Origin: Tenericutes bacterium HGW-Tenericutes-1
GTDB taxonomy: Bacteria > Bacillota_I > Bacilli_A > Izemoplasmatales > Hujiaoplasmataceae
Length of the DNA: 64,000 bases
NCBI GenBank assembly: GCA_002839155.1
Contig: PGXM01000009.1
Span: forward strand, 1 to 64,000
Direction: 5' to 3'
Part shown: one piece after another, positions 26,354 through 35,371 of the stretch
Position numbering within the stretch: position 1 is the stretch's first letter
Layout: each line of letters opens with the position of its first letter
Position numbers and translations under genes: made by a program
The notes under the pieces: model-generated
What the model saw: only the letters and a program-made list of their open reading frames with translations
Database searches by the model: none
What the model was told of the DNA's origin: nothing

Positions 26354-27411
26354 CTTTTTTCCCCCATAAACCGTTTTAACGGACTCACTGAGTAATCAGC
26401 GACTTTTCCAATGGCTTTGATAATATCGTCTTTTCTTAAAACCATCTGTTCAATATCTTTTGTGATAATTACATCTTCTAGTTCATCGGGTCTAATTCTA
26501 AATTTTCCATAAACCGCACCAATAAACTCCCCTTGATGTAACAAATAATACATCGGCTCATGCGTTGTTTTTGGGAAGTCCTTTTGTAAAATGTACTCCA
26601 TCGCTTTTACATAAAAATCATTTTTATTCATACAAAAAATCTGATTCGTCGTTTGATTTAAATCTAGGTGATGTATAAGATTATAATCTTCAATTGAAAT
26701 GTAGCCTGTATCTCCTTCTATTTCAAGTAACTGAAACTTATTTTCTTGAACTAATTCGTCAATCGAAACTTGAATCAATTTTTTTGGAAGTTTATAAACC
26801 GTTTCTACCATTTTAACATCAAACCAAATCATGAGTTTTTGGAATCGTTCAATGATTATTTTTAAAGCCGATTGAAAGGTATATTTAGTTAAATTGATGT
26901 CAGGAAACTCTCTTTCAAAGACATACCAACCACGGTCCCATTCAACGCTTCGTTGGTCTTCAAAAACAATAAACGCCATCTGTAATTTATGTAAAATCGG
27001 CGTGATGTCTTTTACATACATGCCTAAAACTTCTTTCATTCCTTTTACGTTTATCGGTCCTTCGTGTTCGATTAAGTTTATAATTTCATCCATTTTTGGA
27101 GTAATTTTTCCAATATTTTTTTTATATAACGCAATATAGAGTTCTATTTCATCAAAAAAGACATATCCAACAGAACCACCTTGAAATCTACCTTTGACGA
27201 TTTCTCTTCTACTTCTTAATTTATCATTATAGTGGAAATCAGAAAAATCCGCCCGATGTTGAATCACAGGCGGATTTCCAGGCATCGTCCAATACATTGG
27301 TACAACCGGACTCATTAATCGAAACAATTGATGATATTCATCTCTGTCTAATCGCTTGTTAAAACCTTGCCTTTCCATACGTAAGGCGAGAATTTTTGGA
27401 TGTAAGCTCAT
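26350..27411 (-). CDS. AlkZ-related winged-helix protein
   Basis: About 353 residues. The start segment MSLHPKILALRMERQGF, a PVVPMYWTMPGNPPVI stretch, a winged-helix-like region (MDEIINLIEHEGPINVKGMKEVLGM) and a C-terminal beta-rich module (QGEFIGAVYGKFRIRPDELEDVIIT) resemble AlkZ/YcaQ-related proteins, a group that includes DNA glycosylases for interstrand crosslinks. The catalytic QxQ-type motif is not evident by eye, so function is uncertain. ATG 27411 overlaps the flank of the upstream kinase stop and follows AAAGG; longer forms run into the kinase gene. Confidence 0.6.
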   Translation of the reverse strand: MSLHPKILALRMERQGFNKRLDRDEYHQLFRLMSPVVPMYWTMPGNPPVIQHRADFSDFHYNDKLRSRREIVKGRFQGGSVGYVFFDEIELYIALYKKNIGKITPKMDEIINLIEHEGPINVKGMKEVLGMYVKDITPILHKLQMAFIVFEDQRSVEWDRGWYVFEREFPDINLTKYTFQSALKIIIERFQKLMIWFDVKMVETVYKLPKKLIQVSIDELVQENKFQLLEIEGDTGYISIEDYNLIHHLDLNQTTNQIFCMNKNDFYVKAMEYILQKDFPKTTHEPMYYLLHQGEFIGAVYGKFRIRPDELEDVIITKDIEQMVLRKDDIIKAIGKVADYSVSPLKRFMGEKR

Positions 27412-27412
27412 T

Positions 27413-28321
27413 TTATCCTTTAACCCAATCTGGTTTTTCTTTTTGGAAATAATCATATTCATGGTAAAGTTCTTCTTTTCTCGCAAGCATAAAATTAACT
27501 TCACTTTCACCATAAGGTTCTGCCCAAAGTATGGAATACATGGCATTATATGCTAAATAAATTTTTACTTTTTTCCAGAAAAGTTTTGGAATACCATCGG
27601 GATAATACCCATTGAGAGTTCCTCTGGTAAAAGGAATTGAAGCGGTTCTTGAGAAAGTTAAAACACTGGTAAAATCTTTAATCGCATCTTCGTAATCAAA
27701 ACGATTGAAATCAATGATGCCGATATCTTGATTTTCATCGATAATCATATTCCCAATGTGGTAATCGCCATGATTTAAACGAACGTTCATATCTTTTAAT
27801 ACGTCGATATTTTCTCTGATATAGTGGATAGGGACGACATCTTTTTTAGTGAAATATTTGCTTTTTTCATAGAAATCTAATCTGGTTAGAATTTTTTCTT
27901 TCATCTTTAAAAAATCAGATTCTTGGTATAAATTATGGGTTAAATGATGAATTTGCCATAAGACGCGTCCCGTTTGATACCCTAAGCGGTATTGTGTTGC
28001 GGGAGGTAATGTGGGAATGACATGAATGGCGTCTTCACCTTCAACGAAGGTCAAAACCATTAATATCATATCATCAACCATCTGTAGTTCGATAAACCTT
28101 GGAGTATTGACATTGAGGGTGCTTACGAGTTCAATCACACTAATTTCTTTCGCTTTGCGTTTGAGCATCGAAATGTCTGAAACGCGTAACAAAAACTTGC
28201 CTTTGAGTGTATGAATAATATATTTATCATCACCACTCCAACCACGCTCAATTTTTTCGAGTTTTTGAATCGGAATTAAATCCGCAAACCGGTTCAGGTC
28301 CGCAATTTTCAGTTCTCTCAT
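27413..28321 (-). CDS. Aminoglycoside phosphotransferase (APH) family kinase
   Basis: 302 residues. Protein-kinase-like small-molecule kinase with catalytic loop LNHGDYHIGNMIID (HGDxxxxN) and metal site IIDFNRFDYEDAIKDF, plus N-lobe GWSGDDKYIIHTLKGKFLLRV. Many APH-family kinases act on choline, homoserine or macrolides; the substrate cannot be assigned. First gene of an operon with AlkZ-like and Pr6Pr genes; AAGGAGG precedes ATG 28321. Confidence 0.85.
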   Translation of the reverse strand: MRELKIADLNRFADLIPIQKLEKIERGWSGDDKYIIHTLKGKFLLRVSDISMLKRKAKEISVIELVSTLNVNTPRFIELQMVDDMILMVLTFVEGEDAIHVIPTLPPATQYRLGYQTGRVLWQIHHLTHNLYQESDFLKMKEKILTRLDFYEKSKYFTKKDVVPIHYIRENIDVLKDMNVRLNHGDYHIGNMIIDENQDIGIIDFNRFDYEDAIKDFTSVLTFSRTASIPFTRGTLNGYYPDGIPKLFWKKVKIYLAYNAMYSILWAEPYGESEVNFMLARKEELYHEYDYFQKEKPDWVKG

Positions 28322-28412
28322 CAGTTTATCCTCCTTGTCTAGATATATTCATTATACGTCAAGAAAGATTGATTGCCAATAACGTATACAAAAATATCGA
28401 ATAAATAAAAGA

Positions 28413-28432
28413 AAAACACGCATAGCGTGCTT
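28413..28432 (-). terminator. Short terminator hairpin after DUF3137 gene
   Basis: CACGC/GCGTG stem with a 3-nt loop and a T5 tail on the minus strand. Confidence 0.5.
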
Positions 28433-28436
28433 TGAG

Positions 28437-29303
28437 CTAGTTGTATTTGAAGAATGAAATTAATTCTTTGATAAGCTCCACATTGCTATGAACTTCTTCT
28501 AACGGATTATTTGGAATTCCTGTTTTAAAATCAAAATCAAAAGTATCACGATTGGTTTTCAAAGCGATGTATAATTTGTTTGATAAAAAAGAGATCGATA
28601 TTTGGTCGTTGAATTTTTGATCTAATCCCATCAATCTTTCCATAAAATCTGGCTTTAATATCTTAAAAGCCCCTAACTCATTTTTTGAGAAAATACTGAA
28701 GGCGCGATTAAAATCAATTGATTCAGTTTTAATTCTCTCATATCCTGGAAAAGCCCAACTTGAGACATATCTTTGTTGAATCAAACAAAGGTCGGTATCA
28801 AAAGGTTTCTCAAAATCAAGTCTAATAACTCTGCCTTGAAATACCGTGACAACTGTCGTTGATTTTCCATTGCTTCTCACGTCTCTTAAAACGACGTCAG
28901 CGGTTTTGAAAGCAACGTTATCCCATTCGCCTTGAAGTAAATCTTCGCTGGCATATCGGTCTTGACGATGTAACACTAATGACTTATAAATTTCAGTTTC
29001 GTCAAATCCCCCATGGATATTGAAGGTTGAACCCGGTATTAATTCTTCAACTGCTTTGGGAAGGTAATTTTCTTTAAATTCATTTGATAAGACTTTTGTC
29101 TTCATGCTGGCACGCCCTGCGATAATTGCGCCACCCATAAAAAAAGCCATTACGATAAACGGTAATATAAAGAATCCGTTAGAAGCGCCAACCATTGCGG
29201 AAGGAATAAAAAAGATAAACGCAAGAAGAGTTAATGTCATACCTCGTCTAGAAGTAGTTTTGTACCGCTCTAATTCTCTACGGTAATCATCGATGTTTTT
29301 CAT
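28437..29303 (-). CDS. DUF3137 domain protein
   Basis: 288 residues. Two TM helices near the N-terminus (residues about 22-62), then a cytoplasmic domain with YLPKAVEELIPGSTF, GEWDNVAFKTADVVL and TTVVTVFQGRVIRLDF, the DUF3137 pattern. Function unknown. Its ATG overlaps the methyltransferase stop (ATGA), so the two are co-translated. Confidence 0.8.
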   Translation of the reverse strand: MKNIDDYRRELERYKTTSRRGMTLTLLAFIFFIPSAMVGASNGFFILPFIVMAFFMGGAIIAGRASMKTKVLSNEFKENYLPKAVEELIPGSTFNIHGGFDETEIYKSLVLHRQDRYASEDLLQGEWDNVAFKTADVVLRDVRSNGKSTTVVTVFQGRVIRLDFEKPFDTDLCLIQQRYVSSWAFPGYERIKTESIDFNRAFSIFSKNELGAFKILKPDFMERLMGLDQKFNDQISISFLSNKLYIALKTNRDTFDFDFKTGIPNNPLEEVHSNVELIKELISFFKYN

Positions 29304-30010
29304 AGTTTTTTACCTTTCATAACGAGCATAAAACTCGTTTGATTTTCAAACGGAGATGCATCAAATCTTCCAAAGCTTCTCACTTCATGAAATCCAATTT
29401 GAGTCATCATTTTAAATAAATCACTTTGACGCATCGGTAGTAATTCTACTGAATTATAATAGGTATTATCAATAGTTTTCAATGTCGTCTCAAAGAGAAT
29501 TTTTCCTTTGAATAATTCATAATCACGAATGAGTTCTGCTTCTAAAGCCTTCAGTGTTGGTAAACTCGTGATATTTTGATCAAGAACTCGGTCATAGTTA
29601 ACAATTTGAAAGATAAACGTTCCATTAGGTTTTAAGGCATCATAAATTTTCCCTAATGCTTTAAAGATGTCAGTTTCAGAAGATAGATGGACTAAAGTGT
29701 TCCCTATACAATATATTCCATCATATGTATCAACAGCGTCAATATCTAGCATATCTCCTTGTTTAAAAGACACTGGATATTTTATACTTTCAAGTTTTTG
29801 TTTGGCTATTTCAATCATCTCAGAATCAAAATCAATTGCATCAACTTTAAAACCATTTTTTGAAAGTTCAATAGCATATCCACCTGCACCACAACCAATG
29901 TCTAGTAAATGCCCTTGTGGTTTAAAAAGCGATATGAGATTTTCAATTGTGTTTAAATCTACAGGAAAAATTTGGTCATAATAAGCTGAAAAATCACTAT
30001 AAAATGACAT
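29300..30010 (-). CDS. Class I SAM-dependent methyltransferase
   Basis: 236 residues. SAM-binding motif I LLDIGCGAGGYAIELSK, motif II VDAIDFDSEMIEIA and motif III GTFIFQIVNYDR. No substrate indication. Upstream partner of the DUF3137 gene. Confidence 0.87.
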   Translation of the reverse strand: MSFYSDFSAYYDQIFPVDLNTIENLISLFKPQGHLLDIGCGAGGYAIELSKNGFKVDAIDFDSEMIEIAKQKLESIKYPVSFKQGDMLDIDAVDTYDGIYCIGNTLVHLSSETDIFKALGKIYDALKPNGTFIFQIVNYDRVLDQNITSLPTLKALEAELIRDYELFKGKILFETTLKTIDNTYYNSVELLPMRQSDLFKMMTQIGFHEVRSFGRFDASPFENQTSFMLVMKGKKL

Positions 30011-30065
30011 ATCATCACCTCTTACTTATTATTGTATCATACAGTGTTTGAAACTCATCATTAGA

Positions 30066-30095
30066 ATCAAAAAGAAGCTAAAAATTTAGCTTCTT
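30066..30095 (-). terminator. Terminator of kbl/membrane protein transcript
   Basis: AAGAAGCTAA-AAAT-TTAGCTTCTT, 10-bp perfect stem containing the stop codon at 30086; T-rich tail on the minus strand. Confidence 0.75.
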
Positions 30096-31066
30096 TCATC
30101 ATCTTTTAAATACCTAAATTTGAATTCTTTTTTTGAGAATGACTGCATCACACGAGTTATTCCGATTACAACCAGAGAGGATATGAACGCTGTAGTTCCA
30201 AGTTTTCCGCCAAATCCACCGAAGAGATTTGATTCTAAATAGAATATAATGCCAAACAGCAAACCACCCAGCCCAACAATCAAACCATTTTTCATCTGAT
30301 CTTTATTCGTCATTCCTACAAAACTCGCACCAAAACCGCAAAGAGCGATATAAGGCGATAAACTGAATGTTTCATAATCGAAGAAAACCACAAAAATTAA
30401 TCCTACAACACTCGAAGCCTGAACGATTGAAACGTCTTTTAAGTTGGATATAACTCTTGTCAAAACAGCACCAACAACCGAAGCGATGACAAGATATAAA
30501 CCTTCAATAATTGAAAATGTATAACCAACTGAAGGAGTAATATCAGTTAATAAAAATGCCATTATCGCTCCTGAAAATGCAATGGTTCCAAGTTTCCCTC
30601 CCACGCCTTTATAAAGCGGTTTGGTAAAGACAAACACGAATGCCATAACAAGCGAAGCCAAGACAAAACCCCATGCACCAAATACTGTTCCAGTAGCCAT
30701 TCCTAAGAAACTGCCAGCGAAAATGGCTTTATCATGATTCTTAAAAATGGTTCCACCAACAAGCCCAACCAATGCGCTTGATAATACGCTTGAGACTTGA
30801 TCGTACATAGTAAGATTATATGTGAAGATCGCAGCGAAATACGCAAACAAAAAATCATACCAATCAATCTTCTTTAGTTCCCAAGATTCTGAATTAACAT
30901 TATCCTTGTACATCGTAAATACAACATAGATTAAAAATATACCCAGTACCAAAATTAAAATAAAAACGATTAAACTTCGATTAAACCAATCATAAGCCGT
31001 ATATCCTAGCAATGTTAATGCAATACTTAATAACCCAAAATACCCGAAAAATTTAATAAGTTTCAT
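30086..31066 (-). CDS. Hypothetical polytopic membrane protein with internal repeat
   Basis: 326 residues, about ten TM helices. Two halves look related: ALVGLVGGTIFKN...AGSFLGMATGT...GVGGKLGTIAF in the first half and ALCGFGASFVGMT...NGLIVGLGGLLFG...GFGGKLGTTAF in the second, suggesting an inverted or tandem duplication as in many transporters. No family recognised. It starts 5 nt after the kbl stop, so it may belong to the threonine operon. Confidence 0.7.
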   Translation of the reverse strand: MKLIKFFGYFGLLSIALTLLGYTAYDWFNRSLIVFILILVLGIFLIYVVFTMYKDNVNSESWELKKIDWYDFLFAYFAAIFTYNLTMYDQVSSVLSSALVGLVGGTIFKNHDKAIFAGSFLGMATGTVFGAWGFVLASLVMAFVFVFTKPLYKGVGGKLGTIAFSGAIMAFLLTDITPSVGYTFSIIEGLYLVIASVVGAVLTRVISNLKDVSIVQASSVVGLIFVVFFDYETFSLSPYIALCGFGASFVGMTNKDQMKNGLIVGLGGLLFGIIFYLESNLFGGFGGKLGTTAFISSLVVIGITRVMQSFSKKEFKFRYLKDDERS

Positions 31067-31071
31067 GTTAC

Positions 31072-32256
31072 TTAATTTTCAATAACGCCTAAGCGTAATC
31101 CTACTTTATGGAATTTGTCTAAAGCATAGGCTAAATCAACAAGCGTATGCGAAGCCGATATCATGACTCTGAGTCTTCCTTTGCCCTTCGGAACAGTTGG
31201 AAAGACAATGCCAGAGACAAATACTCCTTCTTCTAATAAGGCTTTTGAAAACGCCATCGTTAATGCCTCATCGCCAATCATGACGGGAGTAATTGGCGTT
31301 TCACTATGACCAATGTCAAAACCAAGATTTTTCATGCCTTGCTTAAAGTATTGTGCATTACTCCATAGTTTTTTCGTTAAGTTATCGGATTCAAGCAATA
31401 ATTTGATGGATTGAATAGCTGCCCCAACTGCCGCAGGAGGTAAAGCTGTTGAAAATAACAAGGGTCTTGCTCGGTGTAATAACCATTCTTTGACATTTTG
31501 TTTTGAACAAACATATCCACCAATAGCACCAACCGCTTTAGAAAGCGTCCCAACGATGATATCAACACGACCATGAAGATGGAAATGATCAACCGTTCCA
31601 CGACCATTTTTTCCTAAAACGCCACTACCATGGGCATCATCGACATAGGTTAAGACATTAAATTCTTCAGCTAATTTAACGATTTCAGGTAAATTTGCTA
31701 AATCACCATCCATCGAGAACACCCCATCAGTGATGATTAAGACTTGTTGATAACTATTTCTTTTTTCTTCTAGTATTTTTCTTAAATCCGACATGTCGCT
31801 ATGTTTAAATACAGCTTTATCTGCTTTTGACAGTTTAACTCCATCAATAATAGACGCATGATTTAATTCATCAGAGATAATTAAATCGCCTTTATCTGTT
31901 AAGGCTTGGATGACACCAATATTACAATTGAGTCCGGATTGAAAGACAGTAACGGCTTCTTCGTTCTTAAATTTTGCTAAGATAGCTTCTAATTCTTCTA
32001 AAAGGTCTTGATTACCAACAATCGTTCTAACACTTCCTGCACCTGCCCCATATTTATCAATGGCGTCATGCGCAGCTTTAAGGACTAACGGATGAGTAGC
32101 TAAACCTAAATAATTATTCGCCGACAAATTAACGATTTCTTTTCCGTTAAACTCAATGATATTCGCACAAGCTTTCGTATTTATCGGTAATTTACGGTAA
32201 ACGCCTTGTTTTTTTAAATCATCTAATTTTTGGTCAATAAATGCTAATTTATTCAT
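31072..32256 (-). CDS. kbl: Glycine C-acetyltransferase (2-amino-3-ketobutyrate CoA ligase)
   Basis: 394 residues, typical length. Alpha-oxoamine synthase fold with PLP lysine in [21 protein letters not shown] and [11 protein letters not shown]. It cleaves 2-amino-3-ketobutyrate with CoA into glycine and acetyl-CoA, the second step of threonine breakdown. The start overlaps tdh by 8 nt (ATGAATAA). BioF-like 8-amino-7-oxononanoate synthase is the alternative fold-mate, but the tdh neighbour decides for Kbl. Confidence 0.93.
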   Translation of the reverse strand: MNKLAFIDQKLDDLKKQGVYRKLPINTKACANIIEFNGKEIVNLSANNYLGLATHPLVLKAAHDAIDKYGAGAGSVRTIVGNQDLLEELEAILAKFKNEEAVTVFQSGLNCNIGVIQALTDKGDLIISDELNHASIIDGVKLSKADKAVFKHSDMSDLRKILEEKRNSYQQVLIITDGVFSMDGDLANLPEIVKLAEEFNVLTYVDDAHGSGVLGKNGRGTVDHFHLHGRVDIIVGTLSKAVGAIGGYVCSKQNVKEWLLHRARPLLFSTALPPAAVGAAIQSIKLLLESDNLTKKLWSNAQYFKQGMKNLGFDIGHSETPITPVMIGDEALTMAFSKALLEEGVFVSGIVFPTVPKGKGRLRVMISASHTLVDLAYALDKFHKVGLRLGVIEN

Positions 32257-33325
32257 TCGATACTTCCTCCGGGATTAAGACAATCTTACCACTATTACCA
32301 CTGCCCATAATTTGAGCGGCAATATTTATATCTTTTAATGGAAATTGGTGGGTGATAATTTTATCGAGATGTAATTGATTTTTATCAATCAAGTCTTTCA
32401 CTTGGTGCCAAGTGCCATAAATTCTACGCCCGACAACCCCATAAATCGTGATTCCTTTAAAGACGACATCATCAGCTAAATTAATTTCAATCGGTTTAGA
32501 TGGCAATCCAAGCATACTCATCTTGCCGCCAGCTTTGATATATTTAAACGCTTGTTCAATCGCATTCTTGTTCCCTGAAAATTCACATACAACATCAACA
32601 CCACGACCACCGGTTGCGTTTTTAACAATGGCGATCACGTCATCAACGAGTGGATTAATAATGACTTCTGCACCGAGTTCTTTAGCTATATTACGGCGGT
32701 ATTCATTAACTTCAATGGCGATAACTTTACTTGCGCCATACGCTTTCGCAACGTCAATACCTAAAAGACCGATAGGCCCGCATCCGACAATCGCAACCGT
32801 TTTATTCGATACATCAAAATGGGTTACGGTATGAACCGCATTTCCTAAAGGTTCTTGTACTGATAAATGCAAAGGATTAATATCAGGACTATTGATGAAA
32901 CAATTATCTTCAGGCATTTTTATATAGTTAGCGAAGCATCCATCCGTATCTACACCAATAATCTTGGTGTTCTCACAGATGTGTCCTTCACCTCTTAAAC
33001 AAAATTCACACTTACCGCAAATAATATGAGTTTCAGCGCTCACATTATCTCCGACTTTAACTTTTGTCACTTTCGAACCGATTTTAATGATTTTACCACT
33101 GAATTCATGTCCAACCGTGAGGGGTAATTTAAGTCGGTTTTGAGCCCATGCATCATATTTATAAATATGGTAATCTGTTCCACAAAATGATGCGCTCATT
33201 ACTTTTACTAACACTTCATGGCTAGCCAAATCCGTCGATATTGTTTTTTGAACTACCGTGAAGCCTTCTTCTGGACGGTCTTTTACGACTGCCATCATCT
33301 TTAAAGTCTTTGTGTCACTTGTCAT
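32249..33325 (-). CDS. tdh: L-threonine 3-dehydrogenase
   Basis: 358 residues. Zinc alcohol-dehydrogenase fold: catalytic Cys in [16 protein letters not shown], four-cysteine structural zinc site [15 protein letters not shown], and NAD site [19 protein letters not shown]. It oxidises threonine to 2-amino-3-ketobutyrate for Kbl. ATG 33325 follows AGGAGAC. Confidence 0.93.
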   Translation of the reverse strand: MTSDTKTLKMMAVVKDRPEEGFTVVQKTISTDLASHEVLVKVMSASFCGTDYHIYKYDAWAQNRLKLPLTVGHEFSGKIIKIGSKVTKVKVGDNVSAETHIICGKCEFCLRGEGHICENTKIIGVDTDGCFANYIKMPEDNCFINSPDINPLHLSVQEPLGNAVHTVTHFDVSNKTVAIVGCGPIGLLGIDVAKAYGASKVIAIEVNEYRRNIAKELGAEVIINPLVDDVIAIVKNATGGRGVDVVCEFSGNKNAIEQAFKYIKAGGKMSMLGLPSKPIEINLADDVVFKGITIYGVVGRRIYGTWHQVKDLIDKNQLHLDKIITHQFPLKDINIAAQIMGSGNSGKIVLIPEEVSNE

Positions 33326-33425
33326 AGTACGTCTCCTTGGTATTATTTTAAATACAAACGCTTACATCCAAAGAATATTATAACATATAATAATATTTAT
33401 GCTCGTTTTTTTTCACTCTAGAAAT

Positions 33426-33453
33426 AAAAAAAATGCTTAGCAATAAGCATTTC
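33426..33453 (-). terminator. Terminator of AAA ATPase gene
   Basis: AAATGCTTA-GCAA-TAAGCATTT, 9-bp perfect stem with A and T runs on both sides. Confidence 0.8.
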
Positions 33454-33473
33454 TTATAAATTTATTTATTCCT

Positions 33474-34262
33474 TTACAAATGTCTTATAAACTGTTCTGG
33501 TGCGTTCAAAAATTGTTTTAATAAACTGATGCTTTCAATGTCTTGATATGCAATTTTATCGATACCTTTATCTGACACTTGATAAAGCAATGCATCAGGA
33601 TAGGCCATGATAATCGGTGAATGCGTTGCGATAATAAATTGGCAGTTATTTTGGACAGCATCTTTGATCATCGCGAGTAATGTCAATTGATTTTGAGATG
33701 ATAAGGGCGTTTCTGGTTCATCGAGTAAATATATTTGATTCGGTTTTAAACGCGATGCAAAAAAATCGAGATACGCTTCTCCGTGTGAACGTTTCGTTAT
33801 ATCATACTCATATAGATTATCCAGTTCATGTATACTTTTTTGATGGGGTACTTTCGCCATCATTTTAGCATAGTCAGAACGATTAGCATAGTCAGACTCA
33901 ACGCGTTTAAGTTCGTTCAACGCTTCATTTTTTTCTTTTTCTAAAAAATGTAGATAGGTGATAAACGCTTCTGCTTCAAAGAAAAAACCGTGTGCTTTTG
34001 CGACTGAATAAAGGGGTTTTATACTTTTAGATGCTTCTTTTAAAGGTTCACTAGACAAATCACCGGAATTAATTCGGTAGAGATTTAAAGATGAAGCCAT
34101 CAAATTCATCAAAGTCGATTTACCACATCCATTATCACCGCATAGGATAGTAACTTCATTATTAAGTAAAAGTGACTTTATATTTTTAACCCATGGCAAT
34201 GAATAGGGATACCGATATAAACTATCAGTGATGTTAAACTGTATCGACTTTAGGTGTATCAT
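33474..34262 (-). CDS. AAA family (ABC-like) ATPase
   Basis: 262 residues, soluble, no partner permease. Walker A CGDNGCGKSTLMN, a signature-like KRSHGEAYLDFF, Walker B IYLLDEPETPLS and a switch histidine IATHSPIIM. This is the stand-alone predicted-ATPase type related to SMC/OLD ATPases rather than a transporter subunit. It overlaps the small cysteine protein gene upstream by 29 nt. Confidence 0.8.
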   Translation of the reverse strand: MIHLKSIQFNITDSLYRYPYSLPWVKNIKSLLLNNEVTILCGDNGCGKSTLMNLMASSLNLYRINSGDLSSEPLKEASKSIKPLYSVAKAHGFFFEAEAFITYLHFLEKEKNEALNELKRVESDYANRSDYAKMMAKVPHQKSIHELDNLYEYDITKRSHGEAYLDFFASRLKPNQIYLLDEPETPLSSQNQLTLLAMIKDAVQNNCQFIIATHSPIIMAYPDALLYQVSDKGIDKIAYQDIESISLLKQFLNAPEQFIRHL

Positions 34263-34458
34263 TTAAAATCCTCAGTGCAATTTTATAAAGCCCATCAAAT
34301 TCGCATCCACAGTTGCCACAAATACTATCTGCCTTACTAATTGCTATTAAGAGTTCTTCAGTCGCTCGTAGCCAATTTTTTGAAGGTCCCTCGAGTACAT
34401 CCCATTGAGATTCAGATAATTTTTGGATAATATGCTTCAGTTCAAAAATATCATTCAT
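34234..34458 (-). CDS. Small hypothetical protein with CxxC site
   Basis: About 74 residues (ATG 34458; ATG 34473 or farther upstream is possible). Mostly helical, with CGNCGCEF near the C-terminal third. Not recognised. Its 3' end overlaps the ATPase start, so they are probably coupled. GGAG lies 9 nt before ATG 34458. Confidence 0.5.
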   Translation of the reverse strand: MNDIFELKHIIQKLSESQWDVLEGPSKNWLRATEELLIAISKADSICGNCGCEFDGLYKIALRILNDTPKVDTV

Positions 34459-34529
34459 CAGATCATTCTCCATTTCTATCAACTCTATCATATCAAAAAA
34501 TCCAGTAATGTGAACCAATTTTTAAAATA

Positions 34530-34557
34530 AAAACACTAATACAGGTTGTATTAGTGC
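34530..34557 (-). terminator. Terminator of tRNA-Gly
   Basis: CACTAATACA-GGT-TGTATTAGTG, 10-bp perfect stem, T5 tail on the minus strand, 13 nt after the tRNA CCA end. Confidence 0.85.
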
Positions 34558-34569
34558 GATTTATTCTTT

Positions 34570-34644
34570 TGGAGCAAGCGAGGGGAATCGAACCCCCATC
34601 TACTGCATGGCAAGCAGTCATAATAACCATTATACTACACCTGC
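34570..34644 (-). tRNA. tRNA-Gly(GCC)
   Basis: 75 nt with encoded CCA. Acceptor GCAGGTG/CGCTTGC with two G-U pairs, anticodon loop TTGCCAT giving GCC, T-arm GGGGGTTCGATTCCCC. Confidence 0.95.
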
Positions 34645-34741
34645 GCTTGACTTATTTTGTCAGCACTTCTATTTTACTAGAAGCCATTATAAAATTCAAC
34701 TATTATTTATTAAAACTGGTAACTTTTTTTCTTTTTTCTCT

Positions 34742-34759
34742 CACGCGTACGCATGCGCG
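34742..34759. other. 18-nt alternating purine-pyrimidine GC-rich tract
   Basis: CACGCGTACGCATGCGCG is a strict pyrimidine-purine alternation and far more GC-rich than its surroundings. Such tracts can adopt Z-DNA. It lies between the tRNA-Gly promoter region and the terminator of the pilus genes. Confidence 0.5.
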
Positions 34760-34774
34760 AAGAAATAAAGTGAA

Positions 34775-34803
34775 AACTGGCCATTCGTCGAATAGCCAGT
34801 TGC
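34775..34803 (-). terminator. Terminator of PilMN-PilO transcript
   Basis: AACTGGC/GCCAGTT stem with a 13-nt loop just after the pilO-like stop; T-rich tail on the minus strand. Confidence 0.65.
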
Positions 34804-34804
34804 T

Positions 34805-35371
34805 TTATGAAATGATGATTTCGTTATAAAATGTATAAAAGACCAGTTCAACCATCGCTTGATCTTCACCAAAATAGGTGACTTCTAGTGATTCAATGTA
34901 ATAGAAGGTATCTAACGCCATTAATAGATTTGTATAATCAAGCACTTTAGAAGCATCATCTATCGTCATTGATAAATTGATTTGAACCGCTTTTATCGTT
35001 GATGGTAGTGTGTCCGTAAATGGAATAGTCGCATCATCAATAAATTGAAGTTCATATCCTGACGCTAAAGTTAGCCCCGCTAAATCTCTAACACCCGTGA
35101 GTTCACTAGTAATCGCGTTTTGAGAAAAATGAGTCGGTAAATAAGGTGTCATTTCATCAATTTCAAGTAACGCTTCTTCTTGAGATTGTCCTAATAAGAC
35201 AATTATTTGATTTTGTAACTGACTTCTTTCAGCTGATAAAGTATCCATTTTTGCATTAAAATAATTCTGAATTAAAAAGTAACCTGGTAAGACAATCGCA
35301 AAAATTAAGATGATTAAATAGAACGGACGAGTGAGATTTAATTTACGTCCAAATACGTCAATTTTACGCAT
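34805..35371 (-). CDS. PilO-like pilus assembly protein
   Basis: 188 residues. Short cytoplasmic N-terminus, one TM helix (PFYLIILIFAIVLPGYFLI), a coiled coil (AKMDTLSAERSQLQNQIIVLL) and a C-terminal alpha/beta domain, the PilO layout. It overlaps the PilM-PilN fusion gene by 8 nt. Assigned by topology and context; sequence identity to PilO is too low to judge by eye. Confidence 0.7.
   Translation of the reverse strand: MRKIDVFGRKLNLTRPFYLIILIFAIVLPGYFLIQNYFNAKMDTLSAERSQLQNQIIVLLGQSQEEALLEIDEMTPYLPTHFSQNAITSELTGVRDLAGLTLASGYELQFIDDATIPFTDTLPSTIKAVQINLSMTIDDASKVLDYTNLLMALDTFYYIESLEVTYFGEDQAMVELVFYTFYNEIIIS

Noticed and set aside
34554-34829. Plus-strand frame starting MRFILLEQARGIEPP
   Set aside because: Antisense reading of tRNA-Gly; a common false call.
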